This document shows, one piece after another, positions 33,290 through 46,225 of a stretch of 64,000 nucleotides of DNA. The position numbers were made by a program, and so were the translations under genes. This DNA is from Pseudeuparius sepicola. Lineage: Eukaryota; Arthropoda; Insecta; Coleoptera; Anthribidae. A model generated the notes under the pieces. That model saw only the letters and a list, made by a program, of their open reading frames with translations. It was not told the origin of the DNA and made no database searches. How positions within the stretch are numbered: the stretch's first letter is position 1; every line of letters begins with the position of its first letter. The stretch is from assembly GCA_963920635.1 (NCBI GenBank), contig OY987303.1:51335223-51399222 (forward strand), in the 5' to 3' direction.

Positions 33290-33560
33290 TGTTCTTGGGA
33301 TGTTAATTATGTATTCAGAAAAACAAATGAATGTCGCGTTTCGGAGATATAGACCAAACTTATGATTTTTAGACGGAACACCCTGTATGTTTCTGGTTTT
33401 TCGAAATCTATGCATCTTTCTGATTTCAACGATATTATATTGTTATAAATATGTTTGCTCTAGCGTAGTTTACACAAAATCGTCTTTTCAATTATTGAAT
33501 CTCGGACAAAATCAAAATTACCATGGAAAATTTAAAACAGTTATTACGAGAATATTATAA
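33290..33560. mobile_element. degenerate mariner-MITE-related fragment
   Basis: GACGGAACACCCTGTATG at 33373 and the following CGATATTATATTG and ATATGTTTGCTCTA stretch parallel 39690-39860 inside the intact MITE at 39530-40003. The flanking ends are missing. Confidence 0.45.
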
Positions 33561-33898
33561 ATGGAGATTTTAAATGATCGTATACATTAATTGGTGTAGT
33601 CCGACAATAATATATTGAGAATTCAACAAAGTCAATAATTTGGTGGAAATTTTCCAAAATTTATATTTTATCTTTTCTGTCATTTTAGTCTTAATAAAAT
33701 GCATATTTATGTAGTGATACTTTAATATGAAAATATGAACTAAAATAAATTATAGAAGGTGTTCTATAATGCTTCCAATTTGTGCAACACAGCCAGCATA
33801 TCTTCTTAATAAACTTCTCTTGTAGTTAGCCACAATACCTACCTCGTTCACATCTATGATCTCCTGAGATATTTTTTCTTTAATTTTAACCGCATATA

Positions 33899-34165
33899 TA
33901 GGGTTTCATCAAGTCAAGTAGCTTGACATTTTAACAAATAACTTGACTTGACTTGAAAATCAAGCTTTTGACAAATTAAATATTTGACTTGACTTGATAT
34001 TGGAAAATTACTACTTGACTTGAACTTGACTTGTTCTTTCCTAGTTCTGCAAAAAAAGTGTACAATGCAAAGGTTTATTATTATTATTATTTACCTAACA
34101 GTCCCAACTGATAATAAAATTTGAAGTTGATAAAAAGTCAAGTAATCAAGTAGCTTCAAAAAACA
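33899..34165. mobile_element. truncated CAAGT-repeat hAT element
   Basis: It starts with the terminus TAGGGTTTCATC at 33899, followed by many CAAGTCAAGT/CTTGACTTGA repeats. It shares a unique part (ACAATGCAAAGGTTTATTAT, TTTACCTAAC) with the intact element at 37539-38240. The other terminus is lost, and the segment abuts a mariner transposase fragment at about 34165. Confidence 0.65.
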
Positions 34166-34830
34166 TGTTTTTTCAATGAACCAATCCACTCTACAAAAGT
34201 GTCATCTAAATGCCCCCTAACAGCATTTGATTTATGTGCTGGAGCACCGTCTTGTTGCCAAACAATATTCGGCTCATTAACTTGATCCAAGAGATCATAA
34301 GTTTCTCCTGTTAAGAGCTGTCAATATTGTAGTCCAGTTAAACCACCTTAAAAAATAGTGGACTAATTGAAATAAACTTTCGTGTATTTTCTGACGACAA
34401 ATAGTGAATGTTTCTTCTATTAAAATCACCACATGTTGTAAAAGTGATTTCATCAGTTCACAATATAGAATCTGTAAAAGTAATACCCTTAGGAGTAGTA
34501 ATAGAACAGTAATATCTGGTAGTAGTTGGTTAATAGTAGTAGGTATAGTGTAATATTTTTAGTGATAATTTACAAGTGATAAAAATACACACCTATAATA
34601 AATTGATCATTTTTCGCTTGCCTCTCCAACACTAAACGGCAATATTCTCGCCTTCTATAATAATTGTAATTTTCGGACAGTTTTAGAACTCGACGATAAA
34701 TATGGTCTAAATGCATTTTCAACACTCTCTGGACTGAGCTCCATGATATTTGCATATATCTCGATGCATCTTTAATAGAATGTCTTGGATTTTCCACGAA
34801 GTATAATAAGACTGCTTCCTACAAAATATT
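34160..34830 (-). pseudogene. mariner-type transposase, broken
   Basis: On the minus strand the upstream part (34797-34570) encodes a helix-turn-helix region, NPRHSIKDASRYMQ through SVQRVLKMHLDH and RRREYCRLVLERQ. This matches the N-terminal DNA-binding organisation of mariner-like transposases. Further along (about 34340-34160), a frame reads NIVWQQDGAPAHKSNAVRGHL and TFVEWIG, the second catalytic aspartate block (QDGAPAH). Between them the frame is disrupted and part of the catalytic domain is missing. No WPPRSPD block follows, since the sequence runs into the CAAGT element. This is a decayed copy. Confidence 0.75.
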
Positions 34831-35868
34831 CTCAGTTAAAACATAATCTTAGTTGGTTTCTCTTTTCTTTATTTTTTAGACCTCCAATAATTCTCAATTT
34901 GTTATAAATATATTTGATAAGGGGTGCAATTGACAAAATTCAGAGTCTTGCTGTCTTCGGGACTCTAAAGTGACCCATGACATGAGGACAGCTATAGCTC
35001 TATGTATAGGTACATACACTACAGTGTACCATGTGCAAAAAGTTATGATTTAGGCTATTATTCAATTACACTTGGCACAGCGGATTCTAACAAACCAATG
35101 AGTATACAGTAGTAGATGCCAGTCATAAGAAATTAAAGTATCATTTTTTCAGTTACGAACGATTCTTTTAGAGGTGATGAATAAAACCCAAATTCGCCGC
35201 ACTCAACTTGAAACTCTTCGATTCCCTGGACTGCATAATATTCGAATCAAGAGTTCCTTTCTTCTGCGCCACCGTAGATTATTACTCGGCTCTGGAAAGC
35301 GGTGTTTTAAAACTCCCAGACCGTTTCTTTGCCTAAATGGAGAATTATGGAAATTCCACTCTTATTACTGTCCAGAGACCTCCCGGGCGGTCGCCATCAC
35401 TACAAGAAATTAAGAACGACAATTAAAAGCGTCGGCAATCAAGAGCGATATTCCCGAGGTTCTGACGCGACGATGCCCGTTTTTTTCCAGGCCTACGTGG
35501 TCGATTCGGTGCGTTATCATAAAAAGTTCGCGTCTGAATTCTCAATGAATCAATCAATTAAAAAATGTAGACGCTATATAAGGGTAAGGGTTTATTTTTG
35601 AAACTAGCTCAAATTAAGCTATATTTACGAAAAAGTTAAGTAATAAGCTAAGTCGGTAGTAGCCAGTGGCTTACATACCCAGCAGCTATAAGCTCTTGTC
35701 CAGTTTTCGTAGCACCTGACGACTGCCGTGTCTGGGCTGCTGATAATCCTCATCTAATTTAAGAGGAAACATATGCACACAAAAGGTCACTGTTTTTTAT
35801 TTAAAATTCTTGGACCATGTTTTCCGAGGAATTGCAATCATGCTCTAAAGCTGGTTAAGCGATTTTAA
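34831..35868. other. no gene recognised
   Basis: A more GC-rich patch at 35370-35530 shows no motif. Nothing supportable. Confidence 0.35.
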
Positions 35869-36207
35869 GAGGGGGTTGCCGACAGCGAAAGTGACGTTAG
35901 ATTTCGTATTTTTTTAAGTTGTATAGCATAAAATCTAATAACATTTTACCTGGCAAAAATTTAGTACAAACATCTCTGTCTTCATTTTAATCAGAAGATA
36001 TTACAAGCAGTGTTTTGTTTTATAGTTTAGGAGAACCTTGGGAAAATAATAATTCCAGTGCATATGCTTTTAAGATCTTATGATTAAAATGAAGACAGAG
36101 ATGTTTGTACTAAATTTTTGCCAGGTAAAATGCGTTATTAGATTTTATGCTGTACAACTTAAAAAAATACGAAATCTAACGTCACTTTCGCTGTCGGCAA
36201 CCCCCTC
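35869..36207. mobile_element. MITE with ~128-bp near-perfect TIRs
   Basis: It begins GAGGGGGTTGCCGACAGCG at 35869 and ends with the complement at 36207. The arms pair nearly perfectly for about 128 bp, to TCTTCATTTTAATCA. About 80 bp of interior remain. TTAA lies directly left, but TTCA is on the right, so a TTAA duplication is only suggestive. Confidence 0.85.
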
Positions 36208-37018
36208 TTCAATAAATGGTTTTGCTACTTACGTACAGTACCTATCTATGTATTGGAAAATTATTTAGTCAATTTCTAGTAGGTAGTCCTAGAACCAGCA
36301 TTATAAATTTCAATTAACTATAAATACGTAGGTAGTAGTAGGTAAGTAGTTTCGTCTGTGAGTTATCTAAATATGTACCTACTATAGGTATTTTGAAAGA
36401 TTGACACATTGTATAATTTTTTACGAAAATGTTGAAGAAAGAACAATTTAACATTATTGCTATAAAAAATTCTTGCCACTAGGATGAAAAAATCACAAAA
36501 TGAAATAAAAATTTGAACCATTGTGGAAAACATTGTTCTACATATATTCTTTACAAAGTTACACCTAAATTATGATGTAAAGATTGGAATTACTCCAAAT
36601 ACTCGTATATTAAGAAAATTCGCTAGTACAGGAATTTTACTTAATAAACCTGGAGTGACAGATCTCTGGTTGTGATTTTACTCAGTCTGCAGTATCCTGG
36701 GTTTAAGTTTATTTATTTGATCCATAGTTCAACATATTGATGTTTTGAACATGCCATATACCTACAAACTAAATAGTAAAGGTACCTTAAAAAATATGTA
36801 CAATTCGAACAAATAATACAGTGAGAAACTGTTAAAAAAACGCACAAGTACACAAATACAAATATGTTCACTACCGATTCTTCGCTAAAAACAGATCCAC
36901 GGAGTAAAAGCAGTGTTGCAGTAACAATTATTTAGTATGTTCCTTATATCTATAACTCTGCTGAGAGATTGGGTGTCGGGAGGAAGATGATTATATTATA
37001 GATCGACTCTTGGAGAGT
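36208..37018. other. no gene recognised
   Basis: AT-rich DNA between the MITE and the LINE 3' end. Nothing supportable was seen. Confidence 0.35.
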
Positions 37019-37538
37019 TTTTTTTTTATTTGGTTAGACGATGGAAAGGCGTATTGTGCGAATGTACATCCCCGTTACGTGTATAAGTTTGCTTCCGTTC
37101 ATGTAAAGAGTAATACATGAAGAGAGTTGGCAACGGCATAATTTTCAATCTACGAAAATGCGGCAAGCAATGATCTCTGTATCCCGCCCCGATCAAAACG
37201 AGAATAGCCTTCTTTTGTAAAACAAATATTCTCTGTGTGTCGGATGAATTGCCCCACAACACTACTCCATAACTAATGTGAGAGTGAAAGGGGGCAAAAT
37301 AACAGTTACGAAGGACGAAAACATTTAAACATATCTTAAAGTTTCTCAAAACAAACAAGGCTTTAGAAAGCCTATTGACGAGAAAGGCAACATGACTGTA
37401 CCAGGTCAATCTGTCGTCAATATGAATACCCAGTAATCTAGCTGACTCCACGGGACAGCCAGTTACTTTCGTAGTAAAATTAAGAACGCACCTTATATTG
37501 TTATTTAGCTTTAAACAGTTAGCACCGAACCATACATT

Positions 37539-38240
37539 TAGAGATTCATCGCTTGACTTGATATTCAAGCTACTTGACTTGACTTGACTTGACTTTAAAT
37601 CAAGTCAAGTTCAAGTCAAGTAGTAATTTTCCAATATCAATTCAAGTCAAGTATTTATTTCTCAAGTGATTCAAAAATCAAGTTTTTCTTGAAGCTACTT
37701 GATTACTTGATTTTTTTATCAATTTTAAATTTTATTATCAGTTAGGACAGTTAGGTAAATAATAATAATAAACCTTTGCATTGTACACTTTTTTTTTTGC
37801 AAAACAAGGAAAGAACAAAAATAAACTATTTTAAGTCCGTACCAAAACTATGTGTATAGTCTGTGTAACAACAAAAACTTATATTTATTTGTCTGTGTCT
37901 GTGTAACATAGACAACAAAAACTTCTATTTGTTTCACGTTAACACCGTTCAAAGCACTTTTTTTTCCTTAATATATAAACATTTTTCTCGGAAACTTGGT
38001 TCTTATTTTGTGTGTTAATAATAAATAAACATGTTCACAAGTAAAAGTAAATTTTATTTTATTGCCAATTTTTAGAGATTCATGGCTTGACTTGATATTC
38101 AAGCTACTTGACTTGACTTGACTTGAAATCAAGTCAAGTTCAAGTCTAGTAGTAATTTTTCAATATCAGGTCAAGTCAAATATTTAATTTGTCAAAAGCT
38201 TGATTTTGATTTTCAAGCTACTTGACTTGATGAAACCCTA
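37539..38240. mobile_element. CAAGT-repeat hAT element with perfect 8-bp target duplication
   Basis: It is flanked by CATACATT at 37531-37538 and 38241-38248. The termini are TAGAGATTCATCGCTTGAC on the left and the complement of TAGGGTTTCATCAAGTCAAG on the right. Subterminal CTTGACTTGA repeats fill both ends. A second internal copy of the left end (TAGAGATTCATGGCTTGAC near 38073) shows that the element contains a partial duplication of itself. It split the reverse transcriptase of the surrounding LINE just after YADDT. Non-autonomous. Confidence 0.9.
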
Positions 38241-39529
38241 CATACATTAGCCCTCTCCAGAACATTGCCGCAATTATTCTATAGCTTTACCACACCGTGG
38301 TTAGAAGCTAAGATAGATGTATCGTCAGCGTAGGCAAAGCAAATCTCAGGGTTCAAAAAGTGAAAAATATCATTTACATACAAAGTGAACAAAAGGGGGA
38401 ACAAAATAGATCCCCGCGAAACACCCACACTACTTGAGAGAAAGTTTGAATTTAAACCATTCAGTGAAACACACTGCTACCGGCCACTGAGGTAAGACGA
38501 AAATGGACTCATAGCCAATCCCGAAACACCATATAGACTTCAAGCTTACCTGCGAGGGTGGAATGCGAAACGCAATCAAAGGCCCTGGATAGGTCACACA
38601 TGGTCAGTGCCACATTTTCGCTCCTCTCCAAGCCCTCGACGATGCTATCAAACACCGCCCGAACAGCATGGACAGTCGAACATTTGGGTCGAAAACCGAA
38701 CTGAATACAATGCATACAGTTATTTGAATCCAGAAATTTATACAGCCTTTTTTTCAATATGGATTCGAAAATCTTCGCAAAGACTGGTATCAAAGTAATA
38801 GGCCTGTAATTGTTCATATTAGAAGACCGATCACCTTTCTTTGAAAATAGGGGATACAACACTTACTTTGAGAGCAGCAGGAAAATTCCTCTCTGATATA
38901 CAGGCGTTGAAGAGTGTACATAACGGATCGAATATGATATATATGAATTCCTTAACAAGTTTGCAAGTCACACCGTAAAAAATCAGAACTGGCTGACTTC
39001 TTCATCCTTGCTACAGCTTCAAGAATCTCAAGTTGAAGTCACACGGAGAAAATTAATTAATGCCTTATAGGAGTCTGAACACTTACTTCCTCTTTCAAAG
39101 TTTACTATCTCCCAGCTATCTCGTGCCACGTTCGAAGAATTTGAGAGAAAACTATTATATGAAGACTTTCTTGCCATAGAAATTTCTTTTCTATAGTGCT
39201 TTCTAAAAGCATTAAAGACGCCTGTAGAATCGGACACCGTCCTTAGGCGACTCAACGTATCGCGCTTGCTTTTTAAGTAGTCATTAAACCAGGACAGTCT
39301 GTTATGGCCTGTTTTACGACGGTGTGGGGAAAATTTTTGTTAATTAGATCTTGGAATGTTCCCGTAACAAAATTTGCCAAAAATTCGGAACTAATTATTG
39401 AATATGTACATAGGTACCTATCAGATTTGGGCCAGTCAACGCCAAGCAAGTCCTTTACGAACCTCTCCATATTTCTTTAGTTGAAAGTTCTTATTTCGCC
39501 AGATTCTCTTCTTTATAGTCGGATATGTA

Positions 39530-40003
39530 CAGGGTGTTCCCGTATATTTTGACCCACCTCTAGAGCCTATATTTTACGAGTTAGAAAAAAAATTCATAAA
39601 TGAAAGTTGTAGGTTTTTTTCAGAACCGCTAGGATCTGGTACTAGATAAAACAAATGAGCGTCGCAAATTTATGAAAAAATATAAACTTACTTTTTTTAA
39701 CGGAACACCCTGTATATTTGCGGATTTTTGAATTGCACGCATTTTTCCGATTCCAACAATATAAATATGTTATATGTTTGCTCTAAGCATTCGCATGATA
39801 TTCCAAATTGCAGATAAATACGATCTTTATATTTAATCAAGGTTGCCATGGAAAACATTTCAACTTAGGCAAGGGCATTCCCGTCAATCCATTATTTTTG
39901 GGACAATACACCTTGGTACCCTACAACTTTCATTTAAGTAATTTTTTTCTAACTCGAAAAATAGAGGCTCTAGGGGAGGGTCAAAATATACGGGAACACC
40001 CTG
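39530..40003. mobile_element. Tc1/mariner-type MITE inside the LINE
   Basis: It begins CAGGGTGTTCCCGTATATTT at 39530, ends with the complement at 40003, and is flanked by TA (39528-39529, 40004-40005). The TIRs pair for about 80 bp with a few differences. An internal ACACCCTGTATATTT near 39700 shows that another CAGGGTG end is embedded. Removing it restores the LINE endonuclease-to-RT order. Confidence 0.9.
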
Positions 40004-40360
40004 TACAGATATTGACCCCTATGATCGAATAAACAGGGATCCAGTACGCCAGTGCCAACCAACTCACTCGGAAAATTGTGCAAAATGTTATCAATACACG
40101 TCGCGGTATATTTAGTGACTCTGGTAAACATATGGATGTTAAACACTAATTCAAATGAATTGATAATCGATTCAAATTGATCAACTATTGAGGATCATCT
40201 AGCCAAATCAATGTTAAAATCACCTATGTTATGGCAATCCTACTATTCGCGAAATCCCCATCCAAGAAATCGAGCAGCGTATTAAGTTTACGCAAGAATA
40301 AAGCCCAGTCACCATAGAAGGCGGCCTATGTACAGAGACAACCAGCATTCGTCTACAAAG

Positions 40361-42582
40361 TTAAAAATCGGATTGAAGTATGTTACTTTTTTGGATGTTA
40401 ATATATTTGTGTCAAAAAGTGACATACATTGTTACTTAAATTAACGCACGAGCAATATGTCGAATCATCTAGATACGTCAGTGTGTAAAACTGTAACATT
40501 TTAACTCGCACAAATGTTAAAAATATTACTGAATATGTGCAATGTGTTGATGCAACTATCTTCTGTGTTAAGTTTAACATTTATTATTTAACTTATTCCG
40601 ATATGTTTTGAATAACAGAATACGTACATTTAATACTTTCATGCATGTAGAGTTAACATATTAAGTTATTCATTTTGCAACGCAACATAAACTTCAGTGT
40701 CATTTCGACTCATAAAAATGTAAGTCTCTACGCAGTATTTGTTAAAATCGAATGATTGGACTGTTGTTTTTGCTTCCCGGCTGTCACACTTGGTCAAGTC
40801 GTTTTCATCTCAGTCAGTCCAGAATTGCGTCGCGTGCCAGGTGTCAATTCCTATCGATTAATAGCGTGTGTTGCTGTGTAGTAATAGTACGGTAACAGTG
40901 TGTGTACAAAAAAACCAGGTAAGTGATATTCCAAATTCCTACACATATTATTATATATAATTCCAGGGTTTTTATATTTAGGTATTATGTTAACCAGGGG
41001 TGGCTCTTTAATTATGAATTTGCCGCATCATCCTTAATCTCTACCGCACAAAATTCCGCGATACGCTCCATACAAAAAGCTCTTACATCAACCTCGCGAA
41101 AAGTTACACAAGTTTAAGTTAGGCTGATCGTTGCTAAAAAAATAAAGGATATCTTGAGAACTGCAACTAGGTTTGGTCGGCTCGTGTTATTTCTAACCTA
41201 CACCAGTGACTTGTCGAATGTGGAACGCCGCGTCCAGTCGCGGTTTCCTCCGTTCCGAAGCGGCAGTGGAAACAAATGAGTCGCGGTTCTAACAGATGGC
41301 GACTGCGGCCTCTCTTTTTTTATTGCCCGCCTTAAGGGACTTTATTTAGAAGAATTAGTGCGTATTAGAGCCTGCTGGTCTCGTTCGGTTCCCGACTTTT
41401 TGCCCTTAAAACTGTGACAAATTGGTTGCGCGTCGGAGGCCGTTAAATGTGGGATGAATTTGTGGCCTGGAGTTTTGAATTTCGCACCAGAGAAAGGTAA
41501 AAGCGACAGCAACAATAAGTACGTTTCAGGGTTCCTGTGTTGGAAGAGTTTATGCAGTGAAGGTCTGTTTCCGTACAAAATCATCATAGCTTGACGAAAA
41601 TGTATCTCGGATGTGGAATCGAAGGCGTTGGCTCCAGTTTGTTTTACTGGAGGAAAGACACATCACATAATATATTTAATTAATATTGGATCTTTGCACA
41701 CCCACATTTTGAAGCGTGGCACACTTGACTTGCCAGATGCCTATTCCTATTTTGCTCAACTTTGCCACCGTGCAGAATGGAATTCACTGTGCATTTATCT
41801 TGTTGTTCAAATTTAGTATATGAGGAATTTGGGGTTATAGCTAAATGGTTTTCGTGAAAATCGGGGGTATGAAAAAAACCTAGCCGGTCATGGAAGGTCA
41901 AAAGGAGCAGTTGTTGAAGGCCTTTGAAACAAGAAAAGTTTAGGCGATTATCTCCAAAAATAAAGATTATGTATTTGTATACAGTGTCCTCCAAAAAGTT
42001 CGCGACAAGTGCATCAAATCTTAACGCTGTATTAGAAGATTTTGTTGACAAGTTTTATTAATTTTGAACGTTCTGAAAATTGTAAATACATGTCACTGCA
42101 TAAAAACTAGGTATTTTATGTCACTAGCTTTATCATTCTATTCACATTATATTGCTAAATAAATCGATGAGAATAATAGATCAAAAGAAAATGATATTGA
42201 TACATTTTAAAATCCTCTTGTTTCTTGCAAAGTTGATGTACCATCAAGAATTGAGTCTTTAAATTTATTTACAATAAATTTTCCAATATTAAATTCATGC
42301 GAAAATAATACCTACTACGTTGAAATATCATCAAACTGCTTCACGTATATCTAACCAAAATTCAGGACTTTTTACTGGACAATAATTTACCTTTCATCTA
42401 ATTATTGTATTTTAGCCATAACTAATAGTAGTGGATTTTGATTAGGTACGTGAATACACTTCGTAACAAACGACATAATTTTAAAACGTTAATATCGTTT
42501 TTTAACGCATATTCTCTTCGATATTTAGAATTGAAAATGAATAGAATGAGAAATCTAGGGATATATTATTTACTAATAAAAT
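40361..42582. other. no gene recognised
   Basis: No motif-bearing frame was seen. A GC-richer patch at about 41200-41480 stands out. A GTGTCCTCCAAAAAGTTCGC string at about 41986 resembles the CAGGGTGTCC-type end of other repeats, in degenerate form. Confidence 0.35.
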
Positions 42583-43769
42583 CAGGGACTCTTTAAAGTA
42601 AGGGGACCCAGCATTATACTTTCCAAAGTGAGGCCTATTCTTTCCTCATTCTAATGGATCTCAGTGATGCCAAGTATGCCATTTTATTGGAGAATCTATG
42701 AATATATAACAGGTACTTTGATTGTTAGTAAAAATTAATAATGGTTTCCATGACTTCTAAAAATTAGACTTGACAGTTTTGTGTATACAACTGCAGAATG
42801 TGGCAACTGCCAAATGAAAGAAATTTATTTTATAGTTGAAATCGATTTCCAGCAATCATTTCCACGAATTTAAATAATAAGTATGGTAAGTCAGTAGTGC
42901 CGATTTTGCTTATTTAAGAATTTGTCGCTATTGCACCTTGTTACCAGGTTCCTCAATCAATTTGTAATATGTATACTTGAACTTTCTTCCCTTGTTGAAT
43001 GTATCTACCCAAAGAACTTTCACAGATTTAGGGATGGACTAATAGATTAGTCTAGTAGTTCTAATGATGTAGTTTTTCTCGGTGTTCATTATAAAATTTT
43101 TGCAATTTTATTTCTCTCCCAAGGTACCTCGCAAACTTAAAATAAACTTGTAGTCGTAGATAAAAACTCTTTAAAAAAAACCTGACTGAAGCTGCCTGCT
43201 TAATAATTTAATATTTTCGAAATAGGATTTGTTTTGAGTTTTGAACTACTTACTTATACGTAATGCCCACGTAATGGGAATTGTAGAATTACTAAAGGAG
43301 ATGCAGGAAAAATCTGGTTGCAATTATTGGGACTACTACAAGCGGCCGCATTACCTTTAATTGACACATCTGAGTATCTGGAAGTTAGAAAAGTTAAAAA
43401 TTGTAAATTATGATGGGAATTGTAGGATTACCAAAGGTGATACAGGAAAAATCTGGTTGCAATTATAGGGACTACTACAGGCACAGGCGGCCGCATTACC
43501 TTTAATTGACATATCTGAGTATCTGGAAGTAAGAAAACTTAAAAATTGTGAATTATAATGGGAAATATTTTGCCTCCTTTAGAATCTATGGCACTGGCAT
43601 GTCACATAAAACCTTATGGCAGTTGGACACTGACATATAACATAACCTTGTACCAGCCCACTTATGTGGTCTCCTTGGAGTCAACAGAAAACAAACTTCC
43701 CCTCAAGGCTTCACTTTTCCTATGCGATAGACTGTGACATGCTGGTTCCCTTATTTTAAATAGTCCCTG
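42583..43769. mobile_element. hAT element, family H, copy 1
   Basis: It is flanked by a perfect AATAAAAT duplication (42575-42582, 43770-43777). The termini are CAGGGACTCTTTAAAG at 42583 and the complement of CAGGGACTATTTAAAA ending at 43769. Inside, about 145 bp (from GTAATGGGAATTGTAG through GGAAGTTAGAAAA) is tandemly duplicated at about 43267-43560. Copy 2 has only one such unit. The interior is non-coding, so it is a non-autonomous hAT. Confidence 0.93.
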
Positions 43770-43777
43770 AATAAAAT

Positions 43778-46203
43778 CTATCGGGGCATAGTTTGTCCTT
43801 ATGTTCTTGATTGTAAGTCTCGGTAGAGGTTTTTTTCACTAGCATTCTTTAAATTTCCTCTGCCTAGGTACTTAAAATATCGGAAAAGTGATAAAAAGTG
43901 ATGTGTTGTTAAATTAGTTTTGAGCACGAATGAAGAAAGCGATAACCAGTTGGTGGGATAGCAAACCTACCAACAGGAATAATTTTCAAAGGTACTTCTA
44001 CCCAATCTTTATTCCACTCTAATAAATGATACAACATCGCGCAATTCCCTCTCTACATCGAGTAAATTCTTTTGTGCTTTTCGGCTTTATTGGACTCCCT
44101 GATTACGTGGTAAAATATTAATGTACTGATGACCGATACACCCTGTGTATTTTTTTAAAGTATAAAGTTTAAATTTGTTATGAATGTTTGCTAAACATTC
44201 TTATAATTTGATTAACCTAATTTCAGATATTCGCAGATTTCTTCAAACTCATAGGCGTATGAGGTAAGAAGCTGGTGGTGAACAATATTTCCAAAACCCT
44301 CGAAATCCTTTACTATCTCCTTTTCGATAGTTAATAAACACGACGTTTCTTAGAGAGGCCTAGCCTCTTATAAACTGCAAGACCTCGTAAACCAAATCTT
44401 AAACGAAAATTTTACAATAGTAAAAAACTTTGACACCCTGTATTTTGAAGTAGAAGCGTACAAATGAAAAATGACATAAAACAAGTCGTATTATGTTAGT
44501 AGAAGTATCAGTGGTCAACGGATTGACTTATTTTTTTTGTAACACACTGTATATTTTAAACGAAATGAATATTAATATTTTTGAAGATACCACATGTTGT
44601 AGATGAAATAGCGTGTATATAAATTGTGGTGTAATTGGGTATTTACCATAATTGAATTGGTGCAATTCCACCCGCATACGTCACAGTCTAGTTACCAATC
44701 TAGTAATTACTATTTTCTGTAGGGAATAATATTATTTTCCCAGATCTCTGCGAAATGGTCCAAAGTGCTTGTTTTTAGACAGAAATTTGAACATGGACTG
44801 AGAAATACAAAAAAAGTATTAGGTACTATATATATTCGAAATGAATACACACAATTCAACATGAATCTATATCTTCATTTCGAATAAAATATCTTAATTT
44901 CACAGTAAAATAAATATATTTGTAGTTTCCAAGAAAACAGTATATATATTTCCTTCGATAAAAAAACTGCTTCGAATGAAAAACAACATCAAATTTTAAT
45001 TTTAATTTGTCAATTTTTTTCTTTAATAACTAACTAACTTATCATTCACAATAAAAATATGTATCGTTTAAATATTTAAAAATATTTGAAACAAGTGATT
45101 TTTAGAGCTATATTAAATATAAGGCAGATTTGGATAATAACCATATTCTCAAATTTAACCTTGACGGTTGACATGGAAGCAGAAGCGTATTAAGGTTCAT
45201 TTTCAAACTTCGAGAAAACAATTTTCTTTCGCATTTTCCTTTTTATTAGACCTCCTCCACTGTGTGGTTAAAATTTTTAAATCATATACTGAATCACGCT
45301 GTAGGTATATATTCTAGAAGCTATAGGCCAGTGGTCTAACTTCAAAATATGGGCCCGGAGGCAGGATTTTTTTGGGGCCCCTTAGGTTGTAATAAAAAAA
45401 TTGAACAAATAAATACAAAAATAAAGATAAATTAAGTGTAATTCTGAAACAAAACAATCAATAAAATTTTAATTTCTTCGTCGCGGTATTTCAAAGTGTA
45501 ACTATAGAATTTATTCAAGATAAATTGAGTATAGTTTCCAGTCAATCAAACTGATTCTAATAGAGAATATTTTTCGTGAAAATTTTATATTTTTTCAATA
45601 AGATTTCGTTTTGCGTCAGGTTGATATTATTATAATTTTGAAATGATGCATATTTTTAAGAAATTTAAAATTAAAATTTTGAAAATGGATTTTTCTGTAT
45701 GTACCTACGTGTTGGCTACATCTGCCCTCACTGTAAAAACATATACTTATACTTTCTTAATTTATAATTCTAAAAACCGGCAACTTATTAGTCCATCCAC
45801 CCCAACAGCAAATACCCACCGATCGCTCCGCAGCACTTCCGCTTTATGGATTATTGCCCACAATGGCCGCCGGGCGGGTGGCGGCCGATGCGAGTGATAT
45901 TCTCCTTAAGGGGGAGGGGGGGGGGGGCAACCCCTCCGGCCTAGGGGCCGGGTCCATTATACAATCCTCCATAAGCGCTGACGGTGCGGTTAACATCACT
46001 CCACGTACTGCCGCTTCCCCTACTTAGGTCTGCGGATGCGGCCGGCCCGCACCAACGGGCCATTTTCGGTTAATAAAACCCGGAAGTGGGAGCTTCGCAA
46101 CGTACTTTTGTCGTCGGATTTGGATTCCCCGGAAGATTTCCTGTCGAACCAACGATATTGATAACGAAGGATGTTTTTGTGGCATATCAGGTAAACGATA
46201 ATC
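43778..46203. other. no gene; several mariner-type ends
   Basis: Degenerate ACACCCTGTGTATTT (44131), GACACCCTGTATTTTG (44432) and AACACACTGTATATTT (44540) ends suggest a decayed mariner cluster. CCAGTGGTCTAAC with GGGGCCCCTTAGG near 45329-45386 resembles a hAT end. A GC-rich patch with long G-runs lies at 45840-46080. No coding motif. Confidence 0.35.
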
Positions 46204-46225
46204 AATGGGGAACTTGCACAAAAAT

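Larger units (their letters stand above)
37019..40360 (-). mobile_element. jockey-like LINE, interrupted by two DNA transposons
   Basis: The reading order on the minus strand is clear though frames are broken. About 40360-40006 gives endonuclease sequence (YRPPS, GDFNIDLA, FTRVTKYTATCIDNI). After a mariner MITE comes a linker region (39527-39000). The reverse transcriptase follows (38980-38280) with NNYRPITLIPVFAKIFE, FGFRPKCST, LSRAFDCVSH and FAYADDTSIL. After a hAT element the C-terminal part (37538-37019) has LLGIHIDDRLTWYSH, YFAPFHSHISYGVVLWG and LQKKAIL. The last codons read RLTK, and the TAA stop merges with a run of A, so the 3' UTR is essentially absent. Multiple frameshifts show it is dead. 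Confidence 0.88.

Noticed and set aside
33899..38248. A single 4.3-kb element between the TAGGGTTTCATC ends at 33899 and 38240
   Set aside because: The right end already has its own partner at 37539 with a perfect CATACATT duplication, so the 33899 end belongs to a separate truncated copy.
45840..46080. GC-rich patch as a host promoter or CpG island
   Set aside because: No downstream gene, start signal or splice pattern could be recognised. Composition alone is not enough.
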